Below are positions 43,417 to 55,589 of a stretch of 64,000 nucleotides of DNA, in pieces. Source of the stretch: Talinum fruticosum (Eukaryota; Streptophyta; Magnoliopsida; Caryophyllales; Talinaceae); the NCBI GenBank assembly GCA_021018815.1, contig JAITYX010000026.1:3782001-3846000 (forward strand), in the 5' to 3' direction. The translations under genes were made by a program, and so were the position numbers. The notes under the pieces are model-generated. The model did no database searches. It saw nothing but the letters and a program-made list of their open reading frames with translations, and was not told the origin of the DNA. The stretch's first letter is position 1. Each line of letters begins with the position of its first letter.

Positions 43417-45399
43417 TATAGGCACCAAAAAGAAGCATCTCTTATCTCTTTTATTCTCGTTGCCCCGATGACGAAATCTCGAATCTCGTTTTAGGATTTG
43501 GATCTCGGACTCGTGTTTGATTGGTGCGATAGAAGCTATTAAACCATAAAGAACTGCCAACACTAAATAAATAGCCTTTTTTCTTACATTAATCCACAAA
43601 TCCCCTTTCTTTCGGACGGTCCAAGAATTACGTCAAGCCTTCGAGAGACAAAGGAGTGCATTGCCGTGTACCGGGAAATTCCAAGTTTAGAATAGTGCAT
43701 TTTACTTTTGTCCAATTAGACAAGGAGGTAAAGACCTGAAGACATCACTAAAACATTGCATTTCATGATCACAAGCATCAAAGTACTGCGTTTAAGTTCT
43801 ATAAAGCGATCCACATGAGACTAGGAGCTTTTTCCCTCAAAATGATGTCGTGGCCAGTGCCCGTAACCCTGGATTTTTAAGTGAAATGTTGCATTTTGGC
43901 TTGGAGACTCCTTTGGAAACACACAAGGGCACGAAACCTAGGCACGCATGGGTGGCTGGTGCCCGTGAACCGAGTTCTATCGAGTTTTATCTTTGCTTTA
44001 TCGGGTTCAATCTCAACCTACACTAGCCCGGTTTATTTTCTCGCTGTTTGGACGGCTAATTGAGAGCAACCCTAGGTCATTTGTGACCTAGGTCTCTCCC
44101 TATAAATAGAAAGCCTTGGCTCTCATTCCCATACGACTTATTTCCTTAGCACTACACTACTGAACTAAGCCTAAAACACCCTCTCTTAAACGTTACTCCG
44201 CTGAAAAGCATCTTCAAACATCTTCTTTTTCAAAATTTTCCATTGAGTCCTTGCAAAGAGTTAAAGAATATTCAGTTATTCTGCTCTCTCGGCATTCATT
44301 CAGCTGATCATTCTCACCCCTCATAAACTCACCATTCCAAAACTCATACAAGAGCCCTCATTTCTTTGATCCGTCGCTATCGTATCAAGAGATATAGATC
44401 AGCAAGGTCGGACAACCCGAGGGTAATCATTCAACCTTCAAATGGTTATTTAATTTATGTTTTATTTATCGCTTTCCATATTTTGGAGTAGAGATGTAAG
44501 CGCTTTTTTAATTCCTCCCTGCCCGATGTAATCTTATAGTTTTCTACTTTTCTTTCTTTATCGGTTACTTTACTTGCTTTCTTCATCGCATTCCTTTAAT
44601 TCTCGTTTTGTTGTTTTTTATTATCGTTTGGCATGTTGTATGTTTCGTTTAGCACATTCTTTTAGTATACTACTCAAACTAGTAATGGCCATCTTCAAAC
44701 AGAGCGAAATGGAAGATTTTTCCCTAAGTTTTATACCCCGAATCCGATTCTCGGTTCAAAGACCAATGGAGTTATTTTTAGCCTTTTTCAGTCTTAGTTT
44801 TCCCGTACTAAAATTGTATCCAGAAAATTTTATTTTTGTTTTTGTTAGCTTTTCTCTCCTAAAAGCTAACGGGCAACTACCCTCTTCAATTTATCTCGAT
44901 CGCATTTCATCTCGATAATTTTCTTACAATAGGGTAAAAAAGCAGATCTGGATCTGCCTACCAGGCTAGAGGTCGAGGGTGACTGTTTCACCCCAAGTCC
45001 CCGGCTGGCGCCTCGACCGCCAAGTGCGAGCGGCTGGGTGGTCAATGGTAGAGGATTGGCTCCAAATTGGTGTTTTCACACCGGTCTATCCCTAAAGCCT
45101 CACGACAGTAACCATAATTTTTAGTTATTTTATTCTTTAATTAGGAAATAATATCCCATGAATTCTTAAAAATAATTTATAAAATAAAGCGATTAATAAA
45201 ACACCAATCAATTCAATCTAATTTAATCCACTAATTTGACTTAAATAAAATTCGAACTCTTAATAAGAGATCAATCCCCATTTTCGAAAATTCATCTTTC
45301 AAAACTAAAATCATTTTCGACCCTCACCTTTCAAAAACCCTTATGCCAAGGCAATCGTGGGGATGCTCGGTTCGGTTCCGTCGGCCGTGGTTCCTACGA
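43417..45399 (+). mobile_element. Tat/Ogre-type 5' LTR
   Basis: The start TATAGGCACCAAAAAG corresponds to TGTAGACACCTAAAAAG of the minus-strand copy at 41702, with the G of TG mutated. The end ...GTTCCTACGA lies directly before the PBS. Length about 1.98 kb. It has a clear TATA box and no supported ORFs; the frames at 43881 and 44574 are chance. Confidence 0.65.
44101..44108 (+). promoter_or_regulatory. Tat/Ogre LTR TATA box
   Basis: CCCTATAAATAGAAAGCC, with a CA/CT-rich downstream region that could hold the transcription start. Confidence 0.6.
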
Positions 45400-45400
45400 G

Positions 45401-45418
45401 TGGCGACTCTATTGGGGA
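45401..45418 (+). promoter_or_regulatory. Tat/Ogre primer binding site
   Basis: TGGCGACTCTATTGGGGA directly follows the LTR. TGGCGACTC.A.TGGGGA is the usual primer site of plant Tat/Ogre elements, which fixes both lineage and orientation. Confidence 0.7.
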
Positions 45419-46689
45419 TAAATCATTTATTAAGAGGGAGAAACTTGAAAATTTGAGTAGTGTATTTTTTTATTATGTGCTTGCATTAGGCAACCTGCAT
45501 TTAGCAACCTTTGAACATAGTTTAAATACTATTTTGGACCCTTAGGAAAAATTTATTTTACCCCCTATTTACCCTTGTAGAATGACATTCCCACTTAATC
45601 CTAGACGGACCCAATAAGGCTTCATTGCCTAAGGAAATGGTACCTCTTCCTTCATAGCAAGCGCTCTTGGGTAAAACCGTTTGGTTCTCCGAGAGGCACC
45701 GAGGATTCTGGACTTTTCTCTTGTCGTGCCCCACATGGAAGACCAAATCCTCGAATATGAGTCACCATGTATTTTAACTAGGATAAACCTCTTTTGACGT
45801 TAGAACTTTTTGACTATTAAGTTGTCCCTTTAACTTTATTTGCACGCTTGAATGAGTATGTGTGTTTTAGATTTAGTCCTTTAGTTGTGAGCCTTTAGGG
45901 AAAGATGAGGAGTGCTTGATTAGCCCTTGCATGTGTGAAAATAAAAAAACTTTAACAAGTTTCCTAGAGTCGGTCCATTATGTGCATTTAGCCAAAAGTC
46001 AAAATAGCCCTTTCCTACTAGGATTAGTCCATTATTTACACTTCCAAGTTATACTAGAATCTTCCTTAAGCGATCTAAGTAGTCACCTCCTATCAGTCCA
46101 ATAAGGTCTTATCGAAGGTCTTCTTTATCTTTGGTCGAGTTAGTTTTTCTTGACTTTTCTTTCTTCTCTTCTTTCACATTCCCATTTTGCTTTTGCATTA
46201 GCCAAATCAAGTTCATCTCATATTAGGTGAGTTCATTTTGCATTTGCATTAGCCAAATCAAATTCATCTCATATTAGGCGAATCCATTTTGCATTTGCAT
46301 TAGCCAAATCAAATTCATCTCATATTAGGTGAGTCCATTTTTGCATTTGCATTAGCCAAATCAAACCCATCTCAAATTAAGCGAGTTCATTTATTTGCAT
46401 CTAGCCAACGCGAATTCATTTCAAATACAAGGAAATGCCTTATCATTTAGCTAGAATAAAAAGCATCTTTTCTTTAAGGATCGAGTCATTCATTAGCTAG
46501 ATCATCATCTCAAACTAAGTCATACATCATTTCCTTTCATCATTGCATTATTTATATGCATCTAATAAAAGCATCCTTAGTCTTTTCGGATCTTGCTCTT
46601 AACTCCCTTCCTCCCAAAAGTGGTCTTGTCTCACATGGTCCTAAACCTAATCCTTTGGACAACAAAATAGGGAAATCTATAACAACTCA
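45419..46689 (+). mobile_element. Tat/Ogre 5' untranslated internal region
   Basis: No convincing coding sequence. It includes the 51-bp tandem repeats (46184-46410). The ORFs at 45558-45746 and 45916-46104 lack recognisable domains. Long leaders before gag are usual in this lineage. Confidence 0.5.
46184..46410 (+). repeat. 51-bp tandem repeats in Tat/Ogre leader
   Basis: GCATTAGCCAAATCAA starts at 46195, 46246, 46297 and 46349 (spacing 51, 51, 52). Each unit continues .TTCATCTCATATTAGG.GA. A decayed fifth copy, GCATCTAGCCAACGCGAATT, follows at about 46399. Untranslated regions of Tat/Ogre elements are known to harbour such arrays. Confidence 0.85.
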
Positions 46690-47532
46690 CTATCATTAGA
46701 ATTTGAGCTCTAAAAGCTTAGAATGCCTCACCAAAGTCAGGCACATCTTTTTTCTTTCTAATCTGCGATCTACACCGGTGCGACAGTGCACACCACACCA
46801 GCTCGGTCTATTCCTTGCCATAAGACAAGTACCTAGAAAGAGTTCCCTTCCAATGGATTTAAACCCGGACCAGTGTCTTAATCTTAGTTTACTTAATGAG
46901 AACATAGCAAGGGTGGAAACTAGGATAAATGATTAAGAGGAGAAGATATCATCTATGTCGAGGGATCTTAAGTCTATTATAAAGGCTATTGAGGAAAGAA
47001 GCAAGAAGAAAAGAAAGATTAGGTCCTCCACCTCCAAGTAAGCTTGTCTCTTCCAAATAGTCCCAAACACAAATCCCCAAGCGTGAATCCAAACGTTAGC
47101 CCGATCCACGTGTAGATAAGATAAAACAGATGATAAGGGAGTCATCCATGTTCGGTAATCATTACTTTGATCATAAGGGATTCACTTTAATCCCTAAGGG
47201 AAACTACCTCCAAAGTTCACCATGCCCGATATTAAGTTAATAGGTTCCAAGAACCCCAATCATCACGTACGCAACTTCTTAGGAGCAATGACTCTAAAAA
47301 CATTACATAAGACACTTAGCACTTCATCTTACCCTAGACTTTCGACACCGATGTAATGATCAAGTGGTACAATGTGGTTGACCCACGTAAAGTCGCCCAA
47401 TTGAGCTGATCCGTGAAAGGAGCTCCTACATCAATACTCCTATAACACTAATCGCTTGTTGCTTTTCGGGACTTGGAGTTAATCAAGCAAGGTGGGAAGT
47501 AGAGCTTCACGCATTTTCTCACCGGATGCGAG
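46690..47532 (+). pseudogene. Tat/Ogre gag, 5' part
   Basis: Near 47250 the plus strand reads HHVRNFLGAMTLKTLH, and near 47370 WYNVVDPRKVAQLS, which correspond to the HVRNF..AM and WYN.LDP blocks of Ogre/Tat gag. It stops at 47532, where a solo LTR is inserted, and continues at 50682. The region 46690-47230 is heavily decayed (EN.ARVET near 46900). Several stops. Confidence 0.55.
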
Positions 47533-50500
47533 TGTAACACCCCAAAACACCCCCGGGAGTATTACATCGCCGAGTTCCTTAAAGGAACTCCCAAGGCTTT
47601 TTCGATGTTGGTTAGGCTGTCTAAACTCAACTTAAAGTAATACTTGGTGGCTTTTCCCAAAAGAAGCTGAGATTCTCTAAAAATTTCGGCAGAGTTCCGT
47701 TTGTAACATGGACTAACCCATAGGCTTAAAGCCTTACAATCCTGCATAAAAAGCATAATAAAACTCGATGAGCCACACGCTCGGAGTATACAACTCAACG
47801 GCCACATGCCGGAGCTCAACCAATCATGCGGTAAAACTTAAAACAATCTAACTTAAAACAATCTATTGGTTACTATACGTTGGTACAACTATATGCACTA
47901 AATTACAAATACAACATTAAGAAATAAACAATGCACATTCTTGGCTTGAATTGTTCGAGCACGCATCAACAACGAATCAGCAAAGGTCCGAAACATGCTA
48001 AGTGTAGATTATACTTCGAAAGTGTACCTGCAACACTCGGGTGGGGACGGGGCAATTTGTGGGGGTGAGCAATAATCAACGGGCTCACCGGAGTCTTAAA
48101 CCCTTAAAATGGAAATTCTTTACACATAATACTCATAATAATGAAATCTGCGAAAGCATAATAGTGTAATAGAAATCTATATACTTTTCACTGAAATCTC
48201 TTGCAATGAAAAAGATCAAGACTCTTTAATCACTTAAAAGCACACATTCACATTCAAGAATACTTCTTTTGGGGTTGAATCAACTTTTCGGGCCTTCGAG
48301 GATTCGAACTAGCACTTCTTTCATCTCGGGTGCGACCCCGATAAAAAGGCTCCCGGGACCTATCTTCTAGGAAGTCTCGGGCGGGCATCCTGTCTCTCCA
48401 GGACCCCTATTAGAACCCTTCCCTTAAAGTTTTTAGCTGGGCGTTCCCGGTTCGAACACTTCGGTATGCTAAACGATCCGTAGCCTCGTTGATTCAAAAC
48501 TCTTTGCACATTCTCATTCATCACATTCACTTTCTAGCTTTCTCAATCGATTTAGTATCAAGGAAGGCATGACACCACGTGTCACCCTTATAAATTCACC
48601 TTCTCAAATCTAATTTACTTTCTCAAATACTTTTATTTCTTTAGAATAGAATCACGTTGAAAAGATACTTCACAAGAAATCACATTCAAGGCTCATTTCA
48701 CGTAAAACACAAAACTTCCTTCAAAACTACTTGTGAACATCACATAAAGCAAACACATAGCACGAATATTCACCATTCAATGCAAGCAATCATTCTCAAC
48801 TCTTTTCCTAACTAAGCTTTTCTTAATTCATCAGTTTAGTACGATTGAATCCATTTCCGAGCCACAAAAACCACAAGTAGATACTATTTAACTCGACGTT
48901 CCCACTTTTCCCAATTCACTACCTTTATCTCAATTCCTCATTTCATGACTTTACTTTGTAAACCGACCTCTTTTGCACTCATTCAACCAAATATCCTTAA
49001 ACATGCTTTACCAAATTTCCTTTATCTTCATTCACCTTTTAATTCAATTCTTTCTCAAAGATCTTAGACATGACTATGGCTTAGTTCCACCTTACCGTTC
49101 CCGACTTGCTATTTCCCAACTTAGTTTCCCATTTAATAACTCTTACTTTATTAATCGATTCTTAATCGCTCATCCTTAGATATGTACCTCTTAATTACAT
49201 TTCATTGTTCAATTCCCAATAGCTTTACTTACTTTCACGCTCGGTTCAACCTCGAGGATTTAAATATACTTCGAATGCACTTAACCTCACAATCACCCAT
49301 TCCTCACTTACATGTCCCGATTGCGCATCACTTAATACGATCTCATATTCCTTTTTACACTCCCCTTGTTATATCCCGAATTAGTACTCGTCTCTTAATG
49401 CCGCGAATTCGGTAAATCTCTAAGACTCAATCTGAATATCAATTCCTAACCTATGCCCAAACCATGTGCTCTTATCCCCAACTAACCCGACTCTCGACAC
49501 TACTCACTTGACCCAAGCAACTCGGTGAATTTCCCGATTTCATTTTCAGGCCTTAACAACTCCCGTTCCCTCCACTAACTCCTAATTCACTTCCCGCAAC
49601 TTCTACCTCATTCAAAAGCGTACATATTCAATATCATACAATCATATTCAACAATCACAATAAACTCATTTAGTTTTTGAATATACTAATAGTCTAGAGT
49701 ATAAGACTACCCACCTCAGATTTTTGGGTTTGGAATTGATCGAATTGCTCGCTGTCCCGACTTTGTGTTTGGGTTGTGCTTGGGTTCGTGGAAGGCTCGC
49801 TTCTTGCTTACGGTTCGGCGGTTCTAGCCCCTGCCGCCCTCGGTCCGGCCCTCCTCGTGCTCACCGCCGGTCCGCCTCCCTTGTCGCCGTCGCGAGTCCC
49901 GGCTTCCGGCCGCTCTAACTCCCGCTCGTCTGTCTCTGTTTCGGGTCTCCGTTCGCCCTCGCTCTGTCCCAACCTCTCGCTTCCTTCCCTCGCTCGCGTC
50001 GCCGACTGCCCGCTGCGTTCATTACTCCGCTAGCCGGCCTCCGGCCTCTGCTTCGATTCCCGCACGCCTCCTCTCTCTCTTTCCCCTTTCGGTGCTCTCC
50101 CTTCGCCCGCGTCTGCTCGCGTCGCCGACCGTCGCCTCGGTCCCGCGGTGGTCGCCCGTCCTCACGGTCTCCTTCGCCGCGCGCACTCGCCCCCTCCCTC
50201 TCTCTCTTCCGTTCGGTGGTTCTCTCTCTCTCCTCGCTCCGTTGCTCTGCTTCTTCTTCCTCTCGCTGCCCGAGCTCCACCGATTAAACTCTCGGTCCTT
50301 AACCCCCATTGGACCCCCAAATTTAATTTCTATCTCATTTCCAACTTAAACCAAAGCCCACCTCTTCATTATTCAATGAAAATAATCGCCGGCCCATATA
50401 TCACAAGTCTATATCTCCTCTCTTCCGTCCTCTTACACTCGCTGCGTCCCAACGTATTTTAATACGTCGGCCACGACAATTCCTAATCACCCAACGGTTC

Positions 50501-50681
50501 AGCTTAGATGAGAAAGGAAGGCAATTTCCTTGATTTTATTCATTCGCCACGACCTCCAAAGGAATTCTAACGTAATATGTCCGGCCGTAAATAAAATCGA
50601 TCACTCAACCCCTAGTTGCGGGAAAAATACTCAATAATTCTATGCTTTTCAACTGTTTTCTTTAAAATTCCGGGTATTACA
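47533..50681 (-). mobile_element. solo LTR, chromovirus (Tekay-type), minus strand
   Basis: The plus-strand reading TGTAACACCCCAAAACACCC ... GGGTATTACA is the reverse of the LTR at 29431-32684 (shared GGGAGTATTACATCGCCG, GGTGTCACG-type and purine/pyrimidine blocks). Length 3,149 bases. It splits the Tat/Ogre gag. The flanks are GCGAG on the left and TGCAGAG on the right; the 5-bp duplication seems altered by an indel. The GC-rich pyrimidine block (about 49740-50290) yields overlapping ORFs on both strands that I do not accept as genes. Confidence 0.8.
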
Positions 50682-51699
50682 TGCAGAGTAAAGGTTGCCC
50701 ACATGGTTCATCGACCCTCCGTGAAAGACCAAGTCGGAATCATCGTGAGCAACCTTCAGCCCAATTACAATCAACACCTCAAATTCCTACCCATGATGAA
50801 TTTTTAAACCCTTAGAGATGCTAGTTTGGGTATAGAGGTAATTATCATTCCAAAGATAAGAAAACCTCCAATACGAGCAGTAGAAGCGAGGGTGTAGATG
50901 TCAATGCCCTCAACAGGTATAATGACTACACTCCCATTGATACTACCTACACTAAAGCCCTTGACCGTCTCCTAAAAAGGGAAAAATAGAATTACCGCTC
51001 GTTAGAGCGGAATTAGAAATCACAAAAAGTCCAAAAACTAGGATGCGGTAAAATTTTGTAAATACCATCGTGCACAAGGACACGACACTCGAATAGTGTT
51101 GGACGTTCAAGAACAAACTAGAAAACATGTTTTGAAATAGCCAACTCCTTTTACCTAAGGTTGTCCGAAACCAAACAACCACAAAATCTTTTTAGCGACA
51201 CATCAGCCATTTTCACTAAACCCACTCCAAGTTAGAGGGACCCATCTCTTTTTATCCACAATGTTGATGAAACTAAACAACTTCTTAGTTTACCTCCTTT
51301 AGATCCAAAGGTCCAAGGGGCTATGGGTAAGTGATGAAGAGGATGTCTATGAAATGAGAAGCAACAAGTGACCACAATAACAATGACTTTTGGGGTACAC
51401 CACCCTTAGAAGAAGAAGACTTTTAGGGAGAAACCGAAAGTCCTGCAGTCCTAACTCCTTACTAGATCCGAATGGCACAATAAACCCTTAGGTTCACAAC
51501 GGACTCAGGAAGCCCCAAAATATCTTGAAGCTACAAAAGAAGAAGGCCTAATCCTTAAACAGACTCCGTAAATTAAAGGTTGATATCTCAATCGGCAATT
51601 AATATTTGCTTCCTAGAATCATAAACAGGCTTAAATAGACGCACTCAGTAAGATTGAGGTCTCTCCCGAAACCACGCCAAAGGAAGTGATAGGATTGGT
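50682..51699 (+). pseudogene. Tat/Ogre gag, 3' part
   Basis: It resumes with KVAHMVHRPSVKDQVGIIVS and NLQPNYNQHLKFLPMMNF, then TLRDASLGIE, which correspond to the RP..KDQV...NLQP.Y...L......F..L...G..IE block near the end of the Ogre gag domain. The linker after about 50850 is decayed, with short open segments only. The position of this block directly after the solo LTR shows that the LTR was inserted inside gag. Confidence 0.65.
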
Positions 51700-52675
51700 T
51701 AACGAGTGGGGAAAGAATTATTACCTTTTATCAAAACGATCTCCGAGAAGTAGGTGTTGCACACAACAATGCCCTTTACTTAACTATAACTTGCATCAAC
51801 AAGTTTGTTCCCCAACCTTGGTAGACAATGGATCAGCGAGTAAACATGTGTCCTCGGAGAACTGCTAGAAGCTTAGGAATTAGGGAGCAATAACTCTCTA
51901 AACAGAATGTCCATCTTCGAGCTTATGACAATTCTAAAAGAACAAGTCTTGGGAACAGTGACCTTGCTAATCAATGTAGGGCCAGTAGAAAGGAACATCA
52001 AATTCCAAGTCTTAAATATCCTAGCTACCTTCAATTTACTCCTATGACACCCTTGGTTATATGATCATCGGCCGGTGCCCTCTACACTGCATCAAAACGT
52101 CAAAGATGATTATCAAAGGTCAAGTTATAATTGTTAACGAGGATAATCTCTCGTGCTACTATTACCTCTAAAGAATCTATAGTTGATATTGAGCACAATG
52201 CCAATGGTGAGGAAATATATGGATTCGAGATTGTCGCTGCCTTAGAAAGAGATGAAGCACCTCTTAATTTCAATCCTTACAACAACCCTAGCGTTCATTC
52301 GATGCTTGAGGAAGAAGGGGTATTTTTCAGGTATTGCTTGCAGGCCGAAGGGCATACCATCCTATTTTTCCACCCCTTAAACCCACTAACAACTACAACT
52401 TTGGGCTAGGTTATCAACCAACTTCTAAGGAAAAAGCTTAAGCCAAGTGGAAGATTCAAACTAAGAGGATCGCACTTCACACAATCCGCTTCATCAACCC
52501 TTTCCCTATACTCGAACGGGCGAGTTCTTAAAAGAAGGAGATGATTTCCCCTATTATGGTTTTCCTGAGCGTTGCTATATCAAGGAAAAGGGCATCCGGT
52601 ACCTGGTTTGGAGATTTTCAGTTACTTCTATATACTCGGAGAAGGAGGCACCCTACCTCCATGAAAAGGGACAGC
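51700..52675 (+). pseudogene. Tat/Ogre aspartic protease region
   Basis: The active-site segment reads PTLVDNGSASKHV near 51815-51855 (D-N-G-S form usual in this lineage). About 52050-52110 gives HPWLYDHRPVPSTLHQNVKD, matching the RPW.H..GAVPSTLHQK.K block. The frame 52131-52409 continues EEIYGFEIVAALERDEAP. Further decayed reading (GYQPTSKEK, INPFPILER) runs to about 52670. The protease would mature the polyprotein; this copy carries frameshifts. Confidence 0.65.
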
Positions 52676-55080
52676 TGTTAGCTTGCCGTACATCTACAAA
52701 TTAAACCACTACTTTCGCTTGCAATAAACAATATAGCATAGGGAAGTAGGGATCGAATCCACGAGGAAAGCTAATATAAAAATCACAATTTCAATCTAAT
52801 TAAACTTACTACTCTAGTTATTTTATTTATTTATCTTTGTATAAACTCAAACAAATCAAATTAAACTACTAAAATTCTAAAATTTGATTCTGACAAAGAC
52901 TTCTAAAATTATGCAACTTTATTCGGATAATCTAAATTTGAGATTACTATCCTAATTAATTCTGAAAAATTCAAAACGAGAAAATCAAAATAGAGAATAA
53001 CTCGGAATTTAATAACTAAAAATAACAGAAAATTATCTAAGAATATAAATAAATAATCTAGACAGAATATGAAAATTAAAATAAACCATAAATTTTTTTT
53101 ATATTTATATTTTTTTTGAAAAATTAAAACAGAAAACTTAAGCAAAAAATAAATTCTATAACGAGAAAATTAAATAACTAAAATTCTGCCCTAAATTAAT
53201 TACGAAAATAAATACTAAAATTACCTAGAATATCTAAACTAATTTTATAGACCTAACCACCCTAAAATTATAAAAATAAAATTTAAAACCTAATTTACGA
53301 AATTATTTAACTAAAAACCTACAATAATTCAATTCAAGAATTAAATCTGAAAAATTATCAAATTAATTCTAAAAATTCTAAAATTTAATCACATCAAACT
53401 AGGATGCTATCTAAACCCTAGAAGAAGATGAAACTCAAAAAATAATAAAAGAAACTATTTTTAAACTAATTTCTAACAAACCGACTCAAAAATAATAAAA
53501 ACTGACGTAAAAATAATCTAAAAATTAAAATATATAAAAACTCAAAATAAAATTAAAATAAAATTCCTAAAACTAACATAAAAGACTGTTCCTTAAGGGG
53601 GATGATGAAATTGATAATAAAAGACTATAAATTTATAAATAAAAATTGACAAACTAAAGAAAATAACTAAAAAGAAAATAAATAATTATCAAAGATATCA
53701 AATTTATAAAAACACTTAGTATAATTATTATTTATCATTAACACACAAATTGATGTACCCATGAGCTAAAGCTGTAGAAGACAACAACTAGCGGATCTTC
53801 CCCGTTTTTCCTTAGTTATTAGTTTACTTAGGCCTAGCCCTAATATAAACCCTACTAATATTGATAACCCTAGCACTAGCACTAGAATTTAATCAAATTA
53901 GAGCATTAAGTATTAGAAAAATATCATTTGGCACCTAATAACCAATCTACTAGCAAATTGATTTAAGAAGGATCTATGATAATTTCCTAATTAAAAGAGA
54001 TGGGTATGAGCCATCCATGATTAACTAGGGTAATACTTATGTCTAAAAGATCAAGCGATTACGTACATCAACCCTTTAAAGTATCGTATGAATTCATATA
54101 AAACTAATTAGCGTGCACTCTAATTAAATTGACATAAAATCATAAACAGTAAAATCAAATTATCATAGAATCATGGATCTATCAATAAGACAATAAATAT
54201 CGAAACTTTATTTCAAAATATATAATTTAACATGATTTCAAATAAATTATACTAAAGTATAAAAACTACTCGAACATAATGTAATTTAAAACACGTAAAC
54301 TAAATAAAAATAGCATCTTTAATATTAATCTAACAATAAAAATTCAATCTTTACTAGTAAAAAATTATAATATTAAATAATACTACCGATATAAATTTCT
54401 TTGGTCGCGGAATGATGATGTTGATGATGGACGTTGATGATGATGATTGTACGAAGATGTTTGATGATTGTGGTGATGATTGATGATTAAGGGGCTGGCG
54501 TGAGGTGGTAAAAGGGCAAGCAAAAGGTGTGTGAAGGATTATGATGATGGTGGGTAAAAGCGCAAGTGGAGGTGGCAAAGGGGAAGAACGTGGAAGCTTT
54601 AATGATTGTGATAATGATTGTGGCCATGAGGGCTGTGGGCAGCGAGATAGGTGTGATGGCGAGAGCCGACGGGGTAGCGAGGATTTTTCCCGGGTTATGA
54701 GCGAGGAGCTGTGTGGAGATTAAATAGCTCGTGAGGGATGTTTGCTTGGTTCCTCTTTCTTCTCATGCAACTCTAAGGACGAGTCCTAGTAAGTTTAAAA
54801 GTATGATTATCTTCACTCTCCTCTTCAAATTAATACTTCATAAAATATAATGTCAAAAAAGAAATATTTTCCGACACATTATTTTTATGGACCGACTTCA
54901 TGTCTTTTGTTGAACGCTTGTCGGTAGCTAAAAATCCGCTTTTAACATCTTTTCTTTTCTTCTCTACTTTATTTGATAATTACCTATAAATAGACAAAAT
55001 AGGATAAATTAGATGAAATAAACTATATAATATAAACTAAATAACTACTAAAAGTACGTATAAAATACAACTTAATAACG
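52676..55080 (-). mobile_element. AT-rich LTR-like insertion between protease and RT
   Basis: It starts TGTTAGCTTGCCGTACATC; the Athila-like LTR at 35376 starts TGTTAGGAAG and has a similar early segment (TATAGCA...GGTCATGCTCACGAGGAG against TATAGCATAGGG...CGAATCCACGAGGAAAG). It is extremely AT-rich, with a TGATGATG-rich stretch (54410-54560). The right boundary is uncertain and no duplication of ACAGC was found. The ORFs at 52909, 54354 and 54541 are compositional. Plant Ogre elements carry an intron in this interval, an alternative to insertion. Confidence 0.4.
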
Positions 55081-55589
55081 ACCCACACCGGACTAGACCA
55101 ATCTTGTTGGGAATAATCTTTTTGGTCTTCTGTTCGGACAAGAGAATAACCTAGAAGAGAATTCAGTATCGGTACTCGTCGGGAGCTATGTCACACCCGC
55201 AGTTCGATCCATCTAGATTCATCACCGACGTTGATAATGAAGAGTCCAAGCATGTCACTTGGATTGACATCAAGAAGGGACAGGAATTCGCCGTCGGTCT
55301 AGGAGCACATCCTCTATCCGAGTCTAGTACTAGGGCTTTTTAATTCTCCTTATGTTATTTCTAGTTCTTTTCCTAATTTTTTCACTTCTTGTTCCGTATC
55401 TTCAATTTCGAGTCCGATGTACTCGTTGCTTCATTCAATAAAGTGAACATTTTCGCTTACTCTCTGCCTCCTTTTGCTTTTAATTATTTTGCCACTAATG
55501 ATAAAAAGAAATCCCTTAAGAACTAATAAAAGCTATGGAAGTTCATAAAAATCGCTCACTAATAATAGAGTAAACGAGTAACAATTAAT
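55081..55589 (+). other. decayed Tat/Ogre pol linker
   Basis: Contains NEESKHVTWIDIKKGQEF near 55240 in one frame, then T-rich sequence without a continuous frame. It is consistent with the spacer between protease and RT. No separate gene. Confidence 0.35.

Noticed and set aside
46184..46410. CRISPR-like array
   Set aside because: The units are contiguous 51-base tandem repeats without unique spacers, inside a retrotransposon leader of a plant.
49724..50462. several overlapping ORFs on both strands
   Set aside because: Same compositional effect in the minus-strand chromovirus solo LTR.
54354..54723. ORFs around the GATGAT-rich stretch
   Set aside because: Simple-sequence composition in an AT-rich insertion; no conserved motif.
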